The notes under the pieces are model-generated. The model was not told the origin of the DNA and ran no database searches. It was given only the letters and a program-made list of their open reading frames with translations. Below are positions 1 through 10,473 of a stretch of 64,000 nt of DNA, in pieces. Position numbers and translations under genes: made by a program. Position 1 is the first letter of the stretch; the number at the start of each line of letters is the position of its first letter. The stretch is from Camelus bactrianus (Eukaryota; Chordata; Mammalia; Artiodactyla; Camelidae): contig NW_027413957.1 in assembly GCF_048773025.1 (NCBI RefSeq), positions 4,464,001 through 4,528,000 on the forward strand. Reading direction: 5' to 3'.

Positions 1-275
1 GATCCTCTTCCCAGTTTAGGGGAAATACTAGGAAAATGGTTTGGTTTAGGAGAATCTTGGCCTAAACCTTACGAAGGACATGGTTACTCCTATTGGCAAT
101 TTTGATTACAGTTTGTGTAACTTATAAAGTGATAGTTTCTTGCCTTTCATGCTGTGTATCGTCTACTCCTACTAAGATAATGATATGTAAACAACATGAA
201 ACTATTGATCACATCTATAATTGTCTACAAATTAATGAACATACACCATGCACACGCAATGTAAAACTGGCATAA
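1..275 (+). mobile_element. Possible endogenous retrovirus envelope fossil (3' part), broken
   Basis: The left edge encodes stretches resembling the end of a retroviral transmembrane envelope protein: a Trp- and Gly-rich juxtamembrane segment followed by a hydrophobic segment with a Cys-rich SCLSCC motif and a polar tail. The family is not assigned; a class I-like ERV is a guess. The element is clearly broken and its 5' part lies outside the window. No flanking LTR was recognised with confidence. It could instead be a chance resemblance in unrelated repeat DNA. Confidence 0.35.
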
Positions 276-540
276 GTCCTATTGAACAACTTGGAATTGA
301 CTGTTAGTCCTTGCAGGCATCTTACTACTATACAACCCCCTAAAAGGAGAGAAAGAACCAGGGTATTAAGACCCAACATCAGGGGACAGATTTCTTCATT
401 GAGTAAATGGACAAACTGAGGCATAGAAAATTTAGGTAGTTCTAGACTCTGCAGCTGCAGAGCCTACCCCTGTCACCAGGACACTATACTGCCTACGGAA
501 ATTAAATCAAACAGAGGTGGAAAAACGAGTACTTTTGGAA
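276..540. other. Unassigned stretch
   Basis: No gene or repeat was recognised. A purine-rich run near 335-360 lies just 3' of the possible envelope relic, where an ERV would carry its polypurine tract. The resemblance is too weak to call. Confidence 0.3.
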
Positions 541-544
541 CAAC

Positions 545-1467
545 ACACAAGGTCCAGAGGAAAGAGTCTCTGGTGTGTTCAAGGAACTGAAGGAACGCCC
601 GTGTGACCAACAGGAGCAGAGTGCACCAGGGAAGGATCATGTGAGATATGAGATAAAGCTTGAGAATACCACAGTGGGTTGGTCACTCACAGCCTTGTGG
701 GTCATGGGAGAAGGTCTGGACTTACCTTAGAGTAATGAGAAGATCTTCAATAGTTTTGAGCAGGGGAATGACATGACCACTTCTGTGAGAAGTGGTGGGG
801 TTCAAGGAATATTTTGGATTTGAAATAACTTGAAACTTGGTAACTCACGATATTCTCCTCCAGGGAGGAGATAAAAGTTGGAGAGGGGAGTGTGATAAGC
901 TTTTAAGAAATAAACCATTTTTGTGTGTTCAGTCCCTGAGAGTTCAGGACTAATTTGTGATCATAGCATAACACAGCCTATACTGACTAATGCAGATGAT
1001 AACTGAAGTCATGAGAGGGGCTAGGACAGAGCCTTGAGAACCTAAGATTGGGTAGAGGAAGACTGGGCAACAAAAAAGTGCAGCATCTGCCAGAATGGTA
1101 GGAGAAGAACCAAGATCATGGGGGACCCTGAAACCAAAGGCAGTGAGGCAGTAAAGCATGAGGGTATGCTCAAAAGCCACTTCTGCTGAAAGGTTAAACA
1201 AGATGAGGATAGAAGAGTGTCTGTTGGATCCTGCAACATTCCAGTCATTGGTGACCTTGACAAGATTGGAAGGATTTGAAGAATGAATTGGAGGGGAGGA
1301 AGCAAATACAACATGCACATACTATTCATTCATTTATTATATTGCAACAAATAAATGAAGTAGTATTATGGAGGAGCATGTGGGGGTCCACAAGGGCTTT
1401 TATATTTTTTTAGATGGGAGACACTTGAGAATATTTAAATTCTGAAGAAAAATTCAAGAAGTAATGG
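545..1467 (-). mobile_element. L2 LINE fragment, reverse
   Basis: Read on the minus strand this matches the C-terminal reverse-transcriptase part of L2 (CR1/L2 clade). Landmarks on the plus strand are 'gtgtgttcaaggaactga', 'gagcaggggaatgacatga', 'gagccttgagaacc', 'gtcattggtgacctt' and 'agatgggagacacttgag', all in the order expected for a reverse L2. The segment 840-1015 is poorly conserved. It is far too mutated to code for protein. Confidence 0.7.
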
Positions 1468-1474
1468 ATAACAC

Positions 1475-1675
1475 ACATCTTGGACACTGGCTAAGCACTT
1501 TACATGCATGGTCTTATTGAAGGCTCACAAGCAACCCAGTGAGGTGGTTAGCTGAGAACAGTTTACAGTTGAGGACATGGTGGCACTAAGAGGTTAAGAG
1601 ATTTTCCCAGAATCTCACAGCTAGTAAGTAGCAAAACCAGTGTGTGAACCCAGGCAGTGAGAGACTTTGCATTTT
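1475..1675 (-). mobile_element. MIR SINE, reverse
   Basis: The plus strand shows 'gctaagcactttacatgcat', then 'gaggttaagagattttccc' and 'cacagctagtaagtagc', then 'gaacccaggcagt'. This is the reverse complement of the MIR core and tRNA-like head. It is an ancient, mammal-wide element. Confidence 0.8.
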
Positions 1676-2125
1676 CTTCCTCTGCTCTACAGACAAAGAG
1701 GTTAAAGAGAAAGGTAATGGGTTGACCCCCATATTTCATAAAGGTCCAGAGTAGGCAGGAAGTAGTACTCTCTAGGGTACTAGCTTTTTGGCATAGCACA
1801 CCTCTCCATGGTGACAGCAGGTGTGGAGGAGAGGATGAGTCAGATGCAATCACTGGACTGAGCAGTGAACTGTTGGGGGAGTATTTTCTGCTGGTATCTA
1901 TATTCCCTGCGATGCAAGAGGCTGGGTCACGTATCAAGAATGAAAGGGTGAAGTGGGACAAGGCCCTCGAGGAAGGGAGAAAAGATGTGAAACAGTGCGT
2001 ACGGCGAGTGAAGGCGTAAGCGGTGTTAAGGACCCACCTGAGGTTGGTAATGATGAATTTAAAGCAGAACCGACCTGCCTTGTTACAAGAATTCTTCCAG
2101 CAGTGAGCAGCTGTGGACAGAATAA
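1676..2125. other. Unassigned stretch
   Basis: No gene or confident repeat was seen. A long minus-strand open frame crosses this region but runs into MIR sequence at both ends and has no recognisable domain, so it is not called as a gene. Confidence 0.4.
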
Positions 2126-2129
2126 TAGC

Positions 2130-2240
2130 AGCTAAGCTAATTGAACACTTGGCATGTGTCGGGCATTGTGCTAAGCACTTTACACGTGTTAGTTCATTAA
2201 ATACGCTCAATGACTATGAAACGGGTTCAAGTGCTGATCC
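2130..2240 (-). mobile_element. MIR SINE fragment, reverse
   Basis: The sequence 'gggcattgtgctaagcactt' followed by 'tacacgtgttagttcatt' is the reverse of the MIR 3' half. The head of the element is missing. Confidence 0.6.
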
Positions 2241-2419
2241 GAAGAAGGCTGCTGCCTCACGTTACTTCAGCTGGAGCTAGACTTTAGTTTTCTTTTTCCC
2301 TCACATCCTGTCAGTGCTGCTGACCATTGCCTCACCATTTCTTGGTCTTGTGTCCTCCCCTCTTCATCAGCAATGGCCCTGCTCTGGCCAAGCACTTCTG
2401 ACCTCAAGCCTGAAAGACC

Positions 2420-2645
2420 ACAGTTGGCCTCCTCATCGGACTTTCCCTTTCCAGCCTCGGCCTGTTCCTGTACATCTTTTACATCTAAGGCAACAGGAAT
2501 AATCTATCTTAAGGAGCTTTTGAATAGATTCTTCTCAGGCTCAAGAACCTGTAATGGTTTCCCACTACACCTTGAATCAATTCCCAATTCTTCAGATTAA
2601 GATGTAAGACCCTTCATCAACTAGCCTCAATATTTTTCACCAGTG
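2420..2645 (+). mobile_element. L2 LINE fragment
   Basis: Plus-strand L2 landmarks run in order: 'ggcctcctcatcggact', 'ttccagcctcggcctgt' and 'aatggtttcccactacac', ending in 'agacccttcatcaact'. These correspond to the L2 segment just upstream of its 3' UTR. It is out of order relative to the next L2 piece (2830-3010), so it is a separate copy. Confidence 0.5.
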
Positions 2646-2829
2646 TTATTCATTATTCCACCCTATTTTCTGCATAAATGCTTCTAAAAGCAAAGATCAT
2701 TCATGATTGTGAATCTTCTGGGCTCCGTGCTTTTGTCCTATTTTATGGCTACAATATACACTTGTGTATAGAAAATAGCCACTAATTTGAAGAATCCAGT
2801 CTAGAGCTCTTTCCTAAGTTTTAGTCTGA
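2646..2829. other. Unassigned spacer
   Basis: This is a short AT-rich stretch between two L2 copies. Nothing was recognised in it. Confidence 0.3.
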
Positions 2830-3010
2830 TCTATCTCGGGGTGTTCAGGCACATACAACTCAGAATGTCCAAATGTGAGCTCATCCCCTCTCTGCAACCC
2901 CTATGCTGGCCCCAGTTACTATACTTATATTCCTCACTTCAGCCAATGGCAGGACCGTCCATTCAGTTGTTCTGATTAGAAGTCTGAAAGTCATCTTTTA
3001 CTCCTATTTC
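2830..3010 (+). mobile_element. L2 LINE, upstream part of a split copy
   Basis: The run 'agaatgtccaaatgtgagct' and then 'atggcaggaccgtccattca' and 'gaaagtcatcttttactcc' matches the L2 segment encoding the end of the reverse transcriptase. The copy is interrupted at about 3011 by a reverse L1 and plausibly resumes at about 4073. Confidence 0.6.
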
Positions 3011-4072
3011 ATTATTTCTGAGGTATTATATACATACAGTAAAGTGAAAACACTGTTAAGTGTAAAGTTCGATGAATGTTTACATATGTACACACCCATG
3101 TAACCACCAACTGTATCAAGGTACGGAATGTTTTTAGTACCTAGAAGGCTCCCCAGTGCCCCTTCCCATAAGTACTAGCATCCAAAGATAACCACTACTC
3201 TGACTTCTATCACCTTTGACTAGTTCTGCCTGCTTACATGAATGGGTTCCTACTGCAGGTACTCTTCTGTCTTTCACAAACATTACATCTGTGAGAATCA
3301 TCCTCATCATTGCTTGTATCAATAGTTTGTTCTTTTTATTACTCAGTTGTGTTACATTGTATGACTATACCCAAATTGAACTATCCATTCCACTGTTGAT
3401 GGACCTTTGGGTTGTCTGTGAACAGTTGAGGCTTTTGTGAATAACAATGACATTAACATTTCTAAACATATTTTTGGTAAGCGTAGCCATTCATTTATCT
3501 CAGGTATATACCCAGAAGTGGAACTTTTGAGTCACAAGATAGGTTATTGAACTCTAGCAGATGCTGTCAAACAATTTTCCAAAATGCTAGTACCAATTTA
3601 CACTCCTACCAGCAGTATATGAGACAGCTAATTGTTCCACATCCTTGCTAACACTGTAATATTGTCAGACTTTTAAATTTTAGTCATTCCGGTAGGTGTG
3701 TAGTGGTATCTCACTATGGTTTTAATGTGCATTTCCCTAATGATTAATAATGCTGATCACCTTTTCATGGCTTATTAGCCATTTGGAAGTCCTCTTGTAA
3801 AATGACTCTTCAAATCTTTAACTAAACTTTAAATTGGGCTGCCTTTTCCTTCTTGATGTGTAAAATTTCTTTTTATATCCTAGACATGAGCTATCCAACA
3901 GACATATGTAAGTGAATATCTTCTCCTAGTCTACTGCTTGCCTTTTCACTTTCTGAATGGCATCTTTGAATGAATAGAAATTCTTAATATTAATGAAGTC
4001 AATATATAATGTCTCATTTTATAGGTTCTTTTTGTGTTCTGTTAAGAAATCTTTGCCTATACTCATCCTTAT
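3011..4072 (-). mobile_element. Old L1 (L1M type), reverse, 5'-truncated
   Basis: The plus strand reads from an L1M 3' UTR ('cacacccatgtaaccacca') through the C-terminal end of ORF2 ('ggtatatacccagaagtgga', 'tagtggtatctcactatgg', 'gtgcatttccctaatgatta', 'ccttttcatggcttattagc'). The element lies head-left on the minus strand and separates two L2 pieces, so it is younger than the L2. It has no coding capacity left. Confidence 0.85.
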
Positions 4073-4790
4073 TTTGACTTCTCCCTCTCCTTCAACCCGT
4101 CAACAACCAATCAGTACCAATATCTATAAACCATGCCTCCAAAATATATTCCAAATATGTTCAGTGTTTCCCACATCCACTGCTAAGATCCAAGCTGCTG
4201 TGCCAACTTCCTAACTAGTCTCCTTATTGTGAGAATCTTCTCCAATCCATTTTCTACACTGAAGCCATAGTGACATTTCTGAAATGCCAGTCTGACCATG
4301 TCACTTCCTTGCTGAAAACCCATCAATGTCTATTCATTTGTCTTAGAGTCATAAATGCTATGGTTCTTTCTTACCTCTTTGATTTCATCTAATACCACTC
4401 TAGCAACCCTATTCCCCCAGCTCTTTAATTGGCCACAATGATTTTGTTAGTTCCTTGAATGTGCAATGTACTTTCTTGCTTTGTGCATGCTGTTTTCTCT
4501 TCCTGGAATATCTTCCATCAATTCTCTACCAAAACTGTGCTAACTTGTACTCATCCTTGATAGAGGACCACAGGAGTCACCTTCTCTGAACACTTTGAGT
4601 CACTAGGAGTGCACTTGATGCCCCTTCTAAGGGCTTTCATAAAACTGAATGCATACTCTCATCACACTGCACTGTAAACAACAGTTTATGTGTCTGCCTC
4701 CTCGAATAGACAGTGAGCACCTTGAGGGCAAGGACTGTGTCATTCTTTTCTGTATTCCCAACTCTGACCATAGTGTCTGACACATTGTGA
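4073..4790 (+). mobile_element. L2 LINE 3' part, resumed after L1 insertion
   Basis: The sequence runs through L2 landmarks 'gaccatgtcacttccttgct', 'tctcttcctggaatatctt', 'ttctctgaacactttgagtc' and the 3' UTR signature 'cagtgagcaccttgagggca', then 'aggactgtgtcattctt'. It stops just before the expected TGAA-rich tail, where a purine microsatellite has expanded. Confidence 0.75.
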
Positions 4791-4792
4791 AT

Positions 4793-5030
4793 GAGAAAGG
4801 AAGGAAGGAAAGGAGGAAAGAAGGAAGGAAGAATGGAAGGAAAAAAGAAAGCAAGGAAGGAAGAAAGGAAGGAAGGAAGGAAGGAAGGAAGGAAGGAAGG
4901 AAGGAAGGAAGGAAGGAAGGAAGGGACAGAGAGAGAAAGAAAGAAAGAAAGAAAGAAAGAAAAAGAAAGACAGACAAACGGACATGGGATGTAGAGATGG
5001 AGGGAGGAAGGAAGAAAGAGACAGATGGGT
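4793..5030 (+). repeat. (AAGG)n then (AAAG)n purine microsatellite
   Basis: A tetranucleotide array of about 70 bp (core 4856-4924) is almost pure AAGG. It is followed by AAAG units at 4932-4965 and flanked by impure purine sequence. Nearly every base on the plus strand is a purine. It lies exactly at the 3' tail of an L2, so it probably grew from the TGAA-type tail. Open frames across it on either strand (Lys/Glu/Gly/Arg on plus, Ser/Phe/Leu/Pro on minus) are artefacts. Confidence 0.95.
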
Positions 5031-5800
5031 CCAGATCTAGGTGGTACTCTCTAATTTGCAGAATGGTCCTATGTCTTGTTAATCCTCTAATAGAATGGCT
5101 GCCATCACTAGCACTACTACTACAGACCCCAGTCGTTGTCTCCAGGTAATCAAATAACCTTTTATTAAAGCTGAGCAGAAACAAATGTGGCCTTAACCCC
5201 CAAGTCCAGGGAGCCACTAAAAGGCTTTTTTAGAAAGCAATCATTGATGTAGGAAATTAAGGATGAAGCTGGCCAAAGAGGGAGAGTGGGCTGTTGGAGG
5301 ATATTTCTGAAAGTGCTGGGGATACTAGATAAATCTGGAAAGGAGCTACCTCGGGGAATAAAGAGGAGGGCAAACACAGATGATGTTCTCTTTGGAGAAA
5401 TGTCAGAATGTGGTGGGCAGATGGGATGTGAGGAACAAAGCACACTTAAGAGCCAAAAGTTACTTTCCAAAGAAAATTTGTTTCTTTTTGCCACCAAGAA
5501 ATCTAGCTTCTTTAACTGTTAGACAGCCCATAATTTAGTACTCATATAAGACAAAGCAGTGCAACTTTGAGGTTTGCATATCCAGTCCCCAGACTTGCCT
5601 TGTTGACAGGATGAAACCAATGGGTTGGTTGGAGTGGAGCAGAGAAATATCTACAATGACAGTGCCTCAGCATAGCAATCTCAAAATACCAGGAGAACAC
5701 CTTCAGTAACATGGGCTCCTTTCTGCGAGGGTCCAGAGCTGGGAGTGTAGAATGTACTGAAAATGAAGATTCATTGCCAGCCTCACTCACTGTTAATGCC
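5031..5800. other. Unassigned stretch
   Basis: This is mostly unrecognised DNA. A few bases near 5190-5240 ('gggagccactaaaaggctt') resemble reverse L2 but are too short to call. No exon-like open frame with a recognisable domain was found. Confidence 0.35.
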
Positions 5801-5804
5801 GCAC

Positions 5805-5925
5805 TCCATCCATTCATCCAATTCCACGAATATTCATTGAGCATCCACCATGAGCTGAGCACTGTTTGGAGTTTTGTAGATACCACATCACTCATGATAA
5901 AGTCTTGTGTAACTTACATTTAGAT
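5805..5925 (-). mobile_element. L2 3' end, reverse (short)
   Basis: The run 'ccattcatccaattccacga' and 'atattcattgagcatccacc', with 'gagctgagcactgtttgga', mirrors the L2 3' terminus (polyadenylation region and TGAA tail) in reverse. Confidence 0.55.
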
Positions 5926-6009
5926 ATACCAAAACAAACCCAAAAAACCCCAAGTAAACTCAAAAGATAATTTTAGGGAATAATAAATGCTTAGAGGAAA
6001 ATAAACAGA

Positions 6010-6375
6010 GTGAATCAGGATGTTTTTAGCTATATCTGGTAGAAACGCCAACTCAAAATGATTTAAAGAATAAAGTAATTTATCATCTCATGGAACAGCA
6101 AGTCCAGAGGTAAGACAGGATCCAGGGGTGGTTCATTAATGGCTCAACAATACCATCAAGGATCCATCATCTTAAGATTGGCTTCATCCTCTGACTGGGT
6201 GCAAGATGCCGCCCCAGTTCTAAGCATCACCAAAAGATGGGAACACGTCTGGAAGAGCACGAGAGACACCCTTCCCCTGTTATTATGCTGCTAAAGACAA
6301 CGAATGTCTTTCATAGGTGCCAACTCCCTCCAAAGCTCTGGGAAGGGCCTAGCAATGTGTTCACATGGTCATAAG
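6010..6375. mobile_element. Repeat-like stretch, family not assigned
   Basis: The pattern 'gatgtttttagctatatctg', 'ccaactcaaaatgatttaaa', 'agtaatttatcatctcatg' and then 'caagatgccgcc' resembles a mammalian interspersed repeat that I remember but cannot name with confidence. No terminal repeats were found. Confidence 0.35.
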
Positions 6376-7550
6376 TTATTGTAAAATTTGCAAAGATAAG
6401 ATATTTTAACCACTTTCAGTTAAGGCCTCTGTCTCCTTCTATTTTGGCATCTCTTCTGTCACACTTCCCCTGATGTCAGGTGGCACTGGAATGGCCATGG
6501 GAATGTTAGGGATCCAGCTAAGGGACAGTTGAGTTGTGGATACATTTAATATGGATCTAGTAATATATTTTTACATGTTCTCAGTTACCTCAGCACATAC
6601 TTAATTTGTCCCTAGCCATTCCAGAGTAGGAATGGCTTCTGGGAATACTCCCACTGCTCATGTTGGTGATTTACCTTGTATCATGAAATGAAAGTGCTGA
6701 ACAGAAATCATTTCATAGTATTATATGTCCTGCCATGCCCAGCCTCAGCCCCAGAACGATGTGGATATTCAAAAAGAAACAAAGTTTCAAACATTCAGAG
6801 CCACAAGCTAGTCTATGGAAAACTCTTCCAACCATTAAACATGTAAAATTTTGGGTTTCCATTCAAACTATTGAAATGGAAGTTCTCACACATCAGCATG
6901 ATCATTAACTACAAACATCCAAAGAACAGCCTTGGATTGCTTGATATTCCACTTCACAAAGAGGAGTGAATCACATAAACATATTGGAAAATATTGAAAT
7001 TAAAATTTCTTTCTGATTTGCCATGAAATGATGACATTGACAAGGAAAATATAAAACTCAATTTGCCACTACTAGGATATTCCACAAATTGGTTCATGAA
7101 TCTGATCAATTCAGAGTAATCTCTGCACAAAAAAAATCCTGAAAACTTTTCTTTCATGGAAGAGACTTGATAGAAGTTTCCCCCAGATTAGACAATTGTA
7201 AAAATTGATTTGATGTTACTAACATCAAGCTGTGATGCTGAAACTATTGTTTCTAAATTACTGATGATAAAAAATAAAATGTTAATCACATTTGAGGAAG
7301 GGACTAGTTTATCTTTCTACAGAAAATATTCCATAATCATTGTCATTAAAAGAGGTGATCAAAGAATATTCAGTCCAAATCCAGGGGAATAAAACACAGT
7401 TGTCTGCCAGGCAGTTGTTCTGCTGAATTCGTGAGGTCTGATTTATAAAAGTCATTAACTTGTGACTTATTTTCTAATTCGAAATATACAGTTTTATGAA
7501 CAATTTGGTATTTTCATTTTTGCAGTATTTTTGCAAAGAGTGCCCCCCTC
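6376..7550. other. Unassigned AT-rich stretch
   Basis: No repeat family or gene was recognised. Short open frames on both strands lack recognisable motifs or exon context. Confidence 0.35.
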
Positions 7551-7554
7551 AGAC

Positions 7555-8630
7555 TATGAAAGCAGCAATTCCCACACAATCTGGCTCTACTCCTACTCAA
7601 GCCTTATCCAGGTTAGGGAAGTTTTCCGCTATTAGCTCTTCAAATATTTTCTCAGGCCCTTTCGCCCTTCACCTTCTAGGACCCCCATAGTACAAATATC
7701 TGTGTGCTTGACGTCATCCCAGAGGTCTCTTAAACTGTCCTCAGTTCTTTCCATTCTTTTTTTTCTTCTGTTTTGCAGAAGTGATTTCCACTACTCTGTC
7801 TTCCAGCTTATTCATGTGTTCTTGTGCCTCATTTATTCTACTCTTGATTCCTTCTAGTGTATTTCTCATTTCAGTTATTGTATTCTTCAACTCTGTTTGG
7901 TTGTTCATTATATCTTCTAACTCTTTGTTAAAAACTTCTAACTTCTTGCTCTGTGCATCCATTTTCCTCCCAAGTGCTTTGATCATCTTTATGATCATTA
8001 CTCTGAACTTTTTCTTTGGTAGATTGCCTATCTCCATATCACTTAGTTCTTTGGGGATTTTATCTTGTTCCTTTGTCTGGAACATATTTCTCTGCCGTCT
8101 CATTTTGTCTAAATTTCTACTTGTATTTTTATGTATGTGGTAGGTTAGTTATGTTTCTCAACCTTGGAGAGGTGACCCTCTGTAGGAGACGTCCTACATG
8201 TCCTGGCAGTGCACTCCCCTCTTGTCACCCAAGGGCCAGGGGCCAGTTGTTCCTGAAGTAGGGTCTGGCCTGCGTTTGCAGACTTGTTCTGCAGGCTGCA
8301 GAATTATAGTTTTCTTCCCTCTGGTGTCTGGTCTCTAGTGGGTGAGGCTGTTCTAGAGGCTTGTGCAGGCTTCCTGGTGGGAGGGGCCAGTGCCTGCCCA
8401 CTGGTGGGCAGGGCTGGATCCTGACCCTCAGGTGGGCAGGGCTATGTCTATGGGTATGTCTCGAGGTGGCTGTGGGCTCAGGAAGTCTTTAGGCAGCCTG
8501 TCTGCTGATGGGTGGGGATGTGTCCCCTCTCACTTAGGTGTTTGGCTTGAGGTGCCCCAGCACTGGATCCTACAGCTTGTTTTGTGGGGCCAGGTCTTGG
8601 CACTAACAGCCTGTTCCCCCTACTAAAACG
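7555..8630 (-). mobile_element. L1/HAL1 5' end: 5' UTR plus ORF1 start, reverse
   Basis: On the minus strand a GC-rich 5' UTR (8150-8630) is followed by an ORF1 start and coiled coil (see 7741-8103), and then by further ORF1-like sequence ('gagaaaatatttgaagagct') to about 7555. Retention of a 5' end is unusual because most L1 copies are 5'-truncated. The rest of the element is absent here, either because this is a HAL1 (ORF1-only) element or because of a deletion. Confidence 0.7.
7741..8103 (-). pseudogene. L1 ORF1p N-terminal fragment (coiled coil)
   Basis: A 120-residue open frame begins MRRQRNMFQTKEQDK and contains an acidic/basic heptad-rich region, NNQTELKNTITEMRNTLEGI, then NKLEDRVVEIT and a Lys-rich end. 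This matches the N-terminal domain and coiled coil of the LINE-1 ORF1 RNA-binding protein. ORF1p is normally about 340 residues, so the RRM and C-terminal domain are missing from this frame. The frame ends in a Lys run encoded by an A-rich tract. It is a transposon relic, not a host gene. Confidence 0.8.
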
Positions 8631-8634
8631 TAGG

Positions 8635-8740
8635 CTTGACGAAGGCAGGTATTTTTCTTTGTTTTGTACATTGCTGTATCCCCAGGACATAGAATAGTGT
8701 GCAGAACGTATCTGTTGAGTGAAGGGATGAATTGTCCAGA
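8635..8740 (+). mobile_element. L2 3' end (short)
   Basis: The run 'ttgctgtatccccaggacat', then 'agaatagtgtgcagaacgta' and 'tctgttgagtgaagggatga', is the characteristic L2 3' terminus. Confidence 0.65.
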
Positions 8741-8939
8741 GTTGGTTCTCATGCCTTCTCCTCGGCCAGTCGCTGGCACATGGAAGACAATGAGCTGCAG
8801 AGCAAGCAGCCCCATTCCCTTAATTAAGACTCGGGGCTGAAGGCGGCAGAGGTGAACACATGAACAAAAGCGGCGTCCCGTTGAGAAGGAAGGGGGGGCT
8901 CACGCCGGGTAGGAAACCCACAATGTCCAGCATGAAGGA
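8741..8939. other. Unassigned spacer
   Basis: Nothing was recognised between two L2 pieces. Confidence 0.3.
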
Positions 8940-9400
8940 CGAGGAGACAGGGCAGTACGGAGGCTGCTTTAGGGAAGGCGGTCAAGTGAAGACCTCTCCG
9001 AAAGGAGATGCATTTTATCTGAAATCTGGAAGATTAGGAATAATAAGATCTGGGGGGAAAGCTTTCCAAGTAGAGGGAATGGCCAGTGCTAAGGTTTTAA
9101 AGCAGGTAAGAGCTTTGTGTGTTTCAAGTACTGAAAAGAAGGCCATTTGGCTGGAGAGCAGAAAGTGAAAGGGAAGAGTGAAATGGGAAGAATTTGAAGA
9201 GGGAGGCCGGGCCGTTTCGAACCCTTGAACTCCAAGGTTAGCCATGTGAAGGGACAAGACGAAGCCACTGACAGGCAGTAAGCAGGGAGTTGTGGGATTT
9301 GACTGATGCTTTTAACTGTACATTTAGCTGCTGGGTGGGAAATGGGTTGTAGCAGGGCCAGACCAGGTGTGGGAAGACCAAGCGACTAGCCTGGCTGGAA
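8940..9400 (-). mobile_element. L2 LINE fragment, reverse
   Basis: The plus strand shows 'gtcaagtgaagacctctcc', 'ccaagtagagggaatggcca', 'gctttgtgtgtttcaagta' and 'gaaggccatttggctggag' in the order of a reverse L2 reverse-transcriptase C-terminus. Confidence 0.6.
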
Positions 9401-9404
9401 ATGA

Positions 9405-9550
9405 TGGCACTCCCCTCTCCCCAGCCCCTTGAAAAAGCCTCTAACTGGCTCCCCTGCCTCCACACTCACCCCCTCCATTCTCCTTTGTATCGCTGCCAGG
9501 GCAATTTTTCTGAAGTTACTACTCTCCACAGTATCATCAGTGCTGTGCCC
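9405..9550 (+). mobile_element. L2 LINE fragment
   Basis: The sequence 'cctctaactggctcccctgc', then 'caccccctccattctcc' and 'gctgccagggcaatttttct', matches plus-strand L2. It adjoins a reverse L2 piece carrying the corresponding region, so the two L2 copies face opposite ways. Confidence 0.5.
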
Positions 9551-9955
9551 CCTTCCTGCCAGCAGAATCAGATTCAGACTTCCTATCTGCCATTCACTAG
9601 GCCACACACACCTAGAGAAAGGGGAACTGATGTCTGATTTGCAGACTAGTGTGAACTCACCATGGGTATCTCCTCCTGCCACCTGTACTGAGTAGAAACT
9701 CTCACAATGCGAGTTCTGGACTGATGTCCCTCAGACATCGATGTGATGGCCCTGCCTGAGGCCCCAGTTTGTGTTAGGTGCACCTCTCCTGTCCTCGCAC
9801 ACCCTGAACTTACTGAATGATAGATGGCTTCCTACTTGCCTTCTTCCAGCCACTAGAAATTGAGCACCTCCTGGGAAATTTTCCCTTCCCCTCGCTTCCC
9901 CTCCTTCTCCCTTACATCACTGGTGACTTTACAGTTCCTGACACGCAGGGAGTTG
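9551..9955. other. Unassigned stretch
   Basis: C/T-rich DNA that may be degraded L2. No firm match was found. Confidence 0.3.
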
Positions 9956-9959
9956 CCAG

Positions 9960-10085
9960 TATTTTTTAACTGAACAACTAGACTAGATTCCCTGATGGTA
10001 AGGGCCATGGTTTTCTCCTTTCTGTGTCCACCACAGCAAAGGGCCTTGCACAGAGTAACTACTCAATAAATGTTCATTACATGGA
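9960..10085 (+). mobile_element. L2 3' end
   Basis: The sequence runs 'ccctgatggtaagggccatg', 'tttctgtgtccaccacag', 'gccttgcacagagtaactac' and ends in 'tcaataaatgttcattacat'. This is an L2 3' UTR with its AATAAA-type signal. Confidence 0.65.
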
Positions 10086-10445
10086 ATCCCACTACTTATT
10101 TGGAGGCCTGTTGCCACTAATGTAATGGAGATTTACACTACAAAGCATTGATCCAGGTCATCCCTCAAAGCTAAACTTACACGCCTGCTGAAATTGGAAG
10201 GAAGTACCTCCTGATGACTCCTCTCTAACTACAGAATCTCTCCAAGCACCCTCCAAAAGCAACTGCTCCTGAGAATCACATCGAAACATGGCTCCAACTC
10301 CATCCAGCTCTTGTGATCTCCAGATCCACATTATGAAAACACACAAATAAATACCTGAGGACATTTCCCAACAATATCCAACCTTAGTAACCTCCTTTCC
10401 CCTTGAGAACTAAAAGGTTTCAGTATCCCTCAAAGAGGAGGGATC
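10086..10445. other. Unassigned stretch
   Basis: No gene or repeat was recognised. Confidence 0.3.
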
Positions 10446-10473
10446 GGTTATGGGTTAAATTGTGTCTCCCCAA

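Noticed and set aside
1563-2210. 215-codon minus-strand open frame, the longest in the window
   Set aside because: It runs into reverse MIR sequence at both ends, has no recognisable domain and biased composition; chance openness is likelier than a gene.
4627-5217. 196-codon minus-strand frame and the overlapping plus-strand frames rich in Lys/Glu/Arg/Gly or Ser/Phe/Leu/Pro
   Set aside because: The bulk is translated AAGG/AAAG microsatellite and the rest is L2 3' UTR.
7781-8143. 120-codon hydrophobic plus-strand frame
   Set aside because: It is the antisense of the L1 ORF1 coiled-coil fragment.
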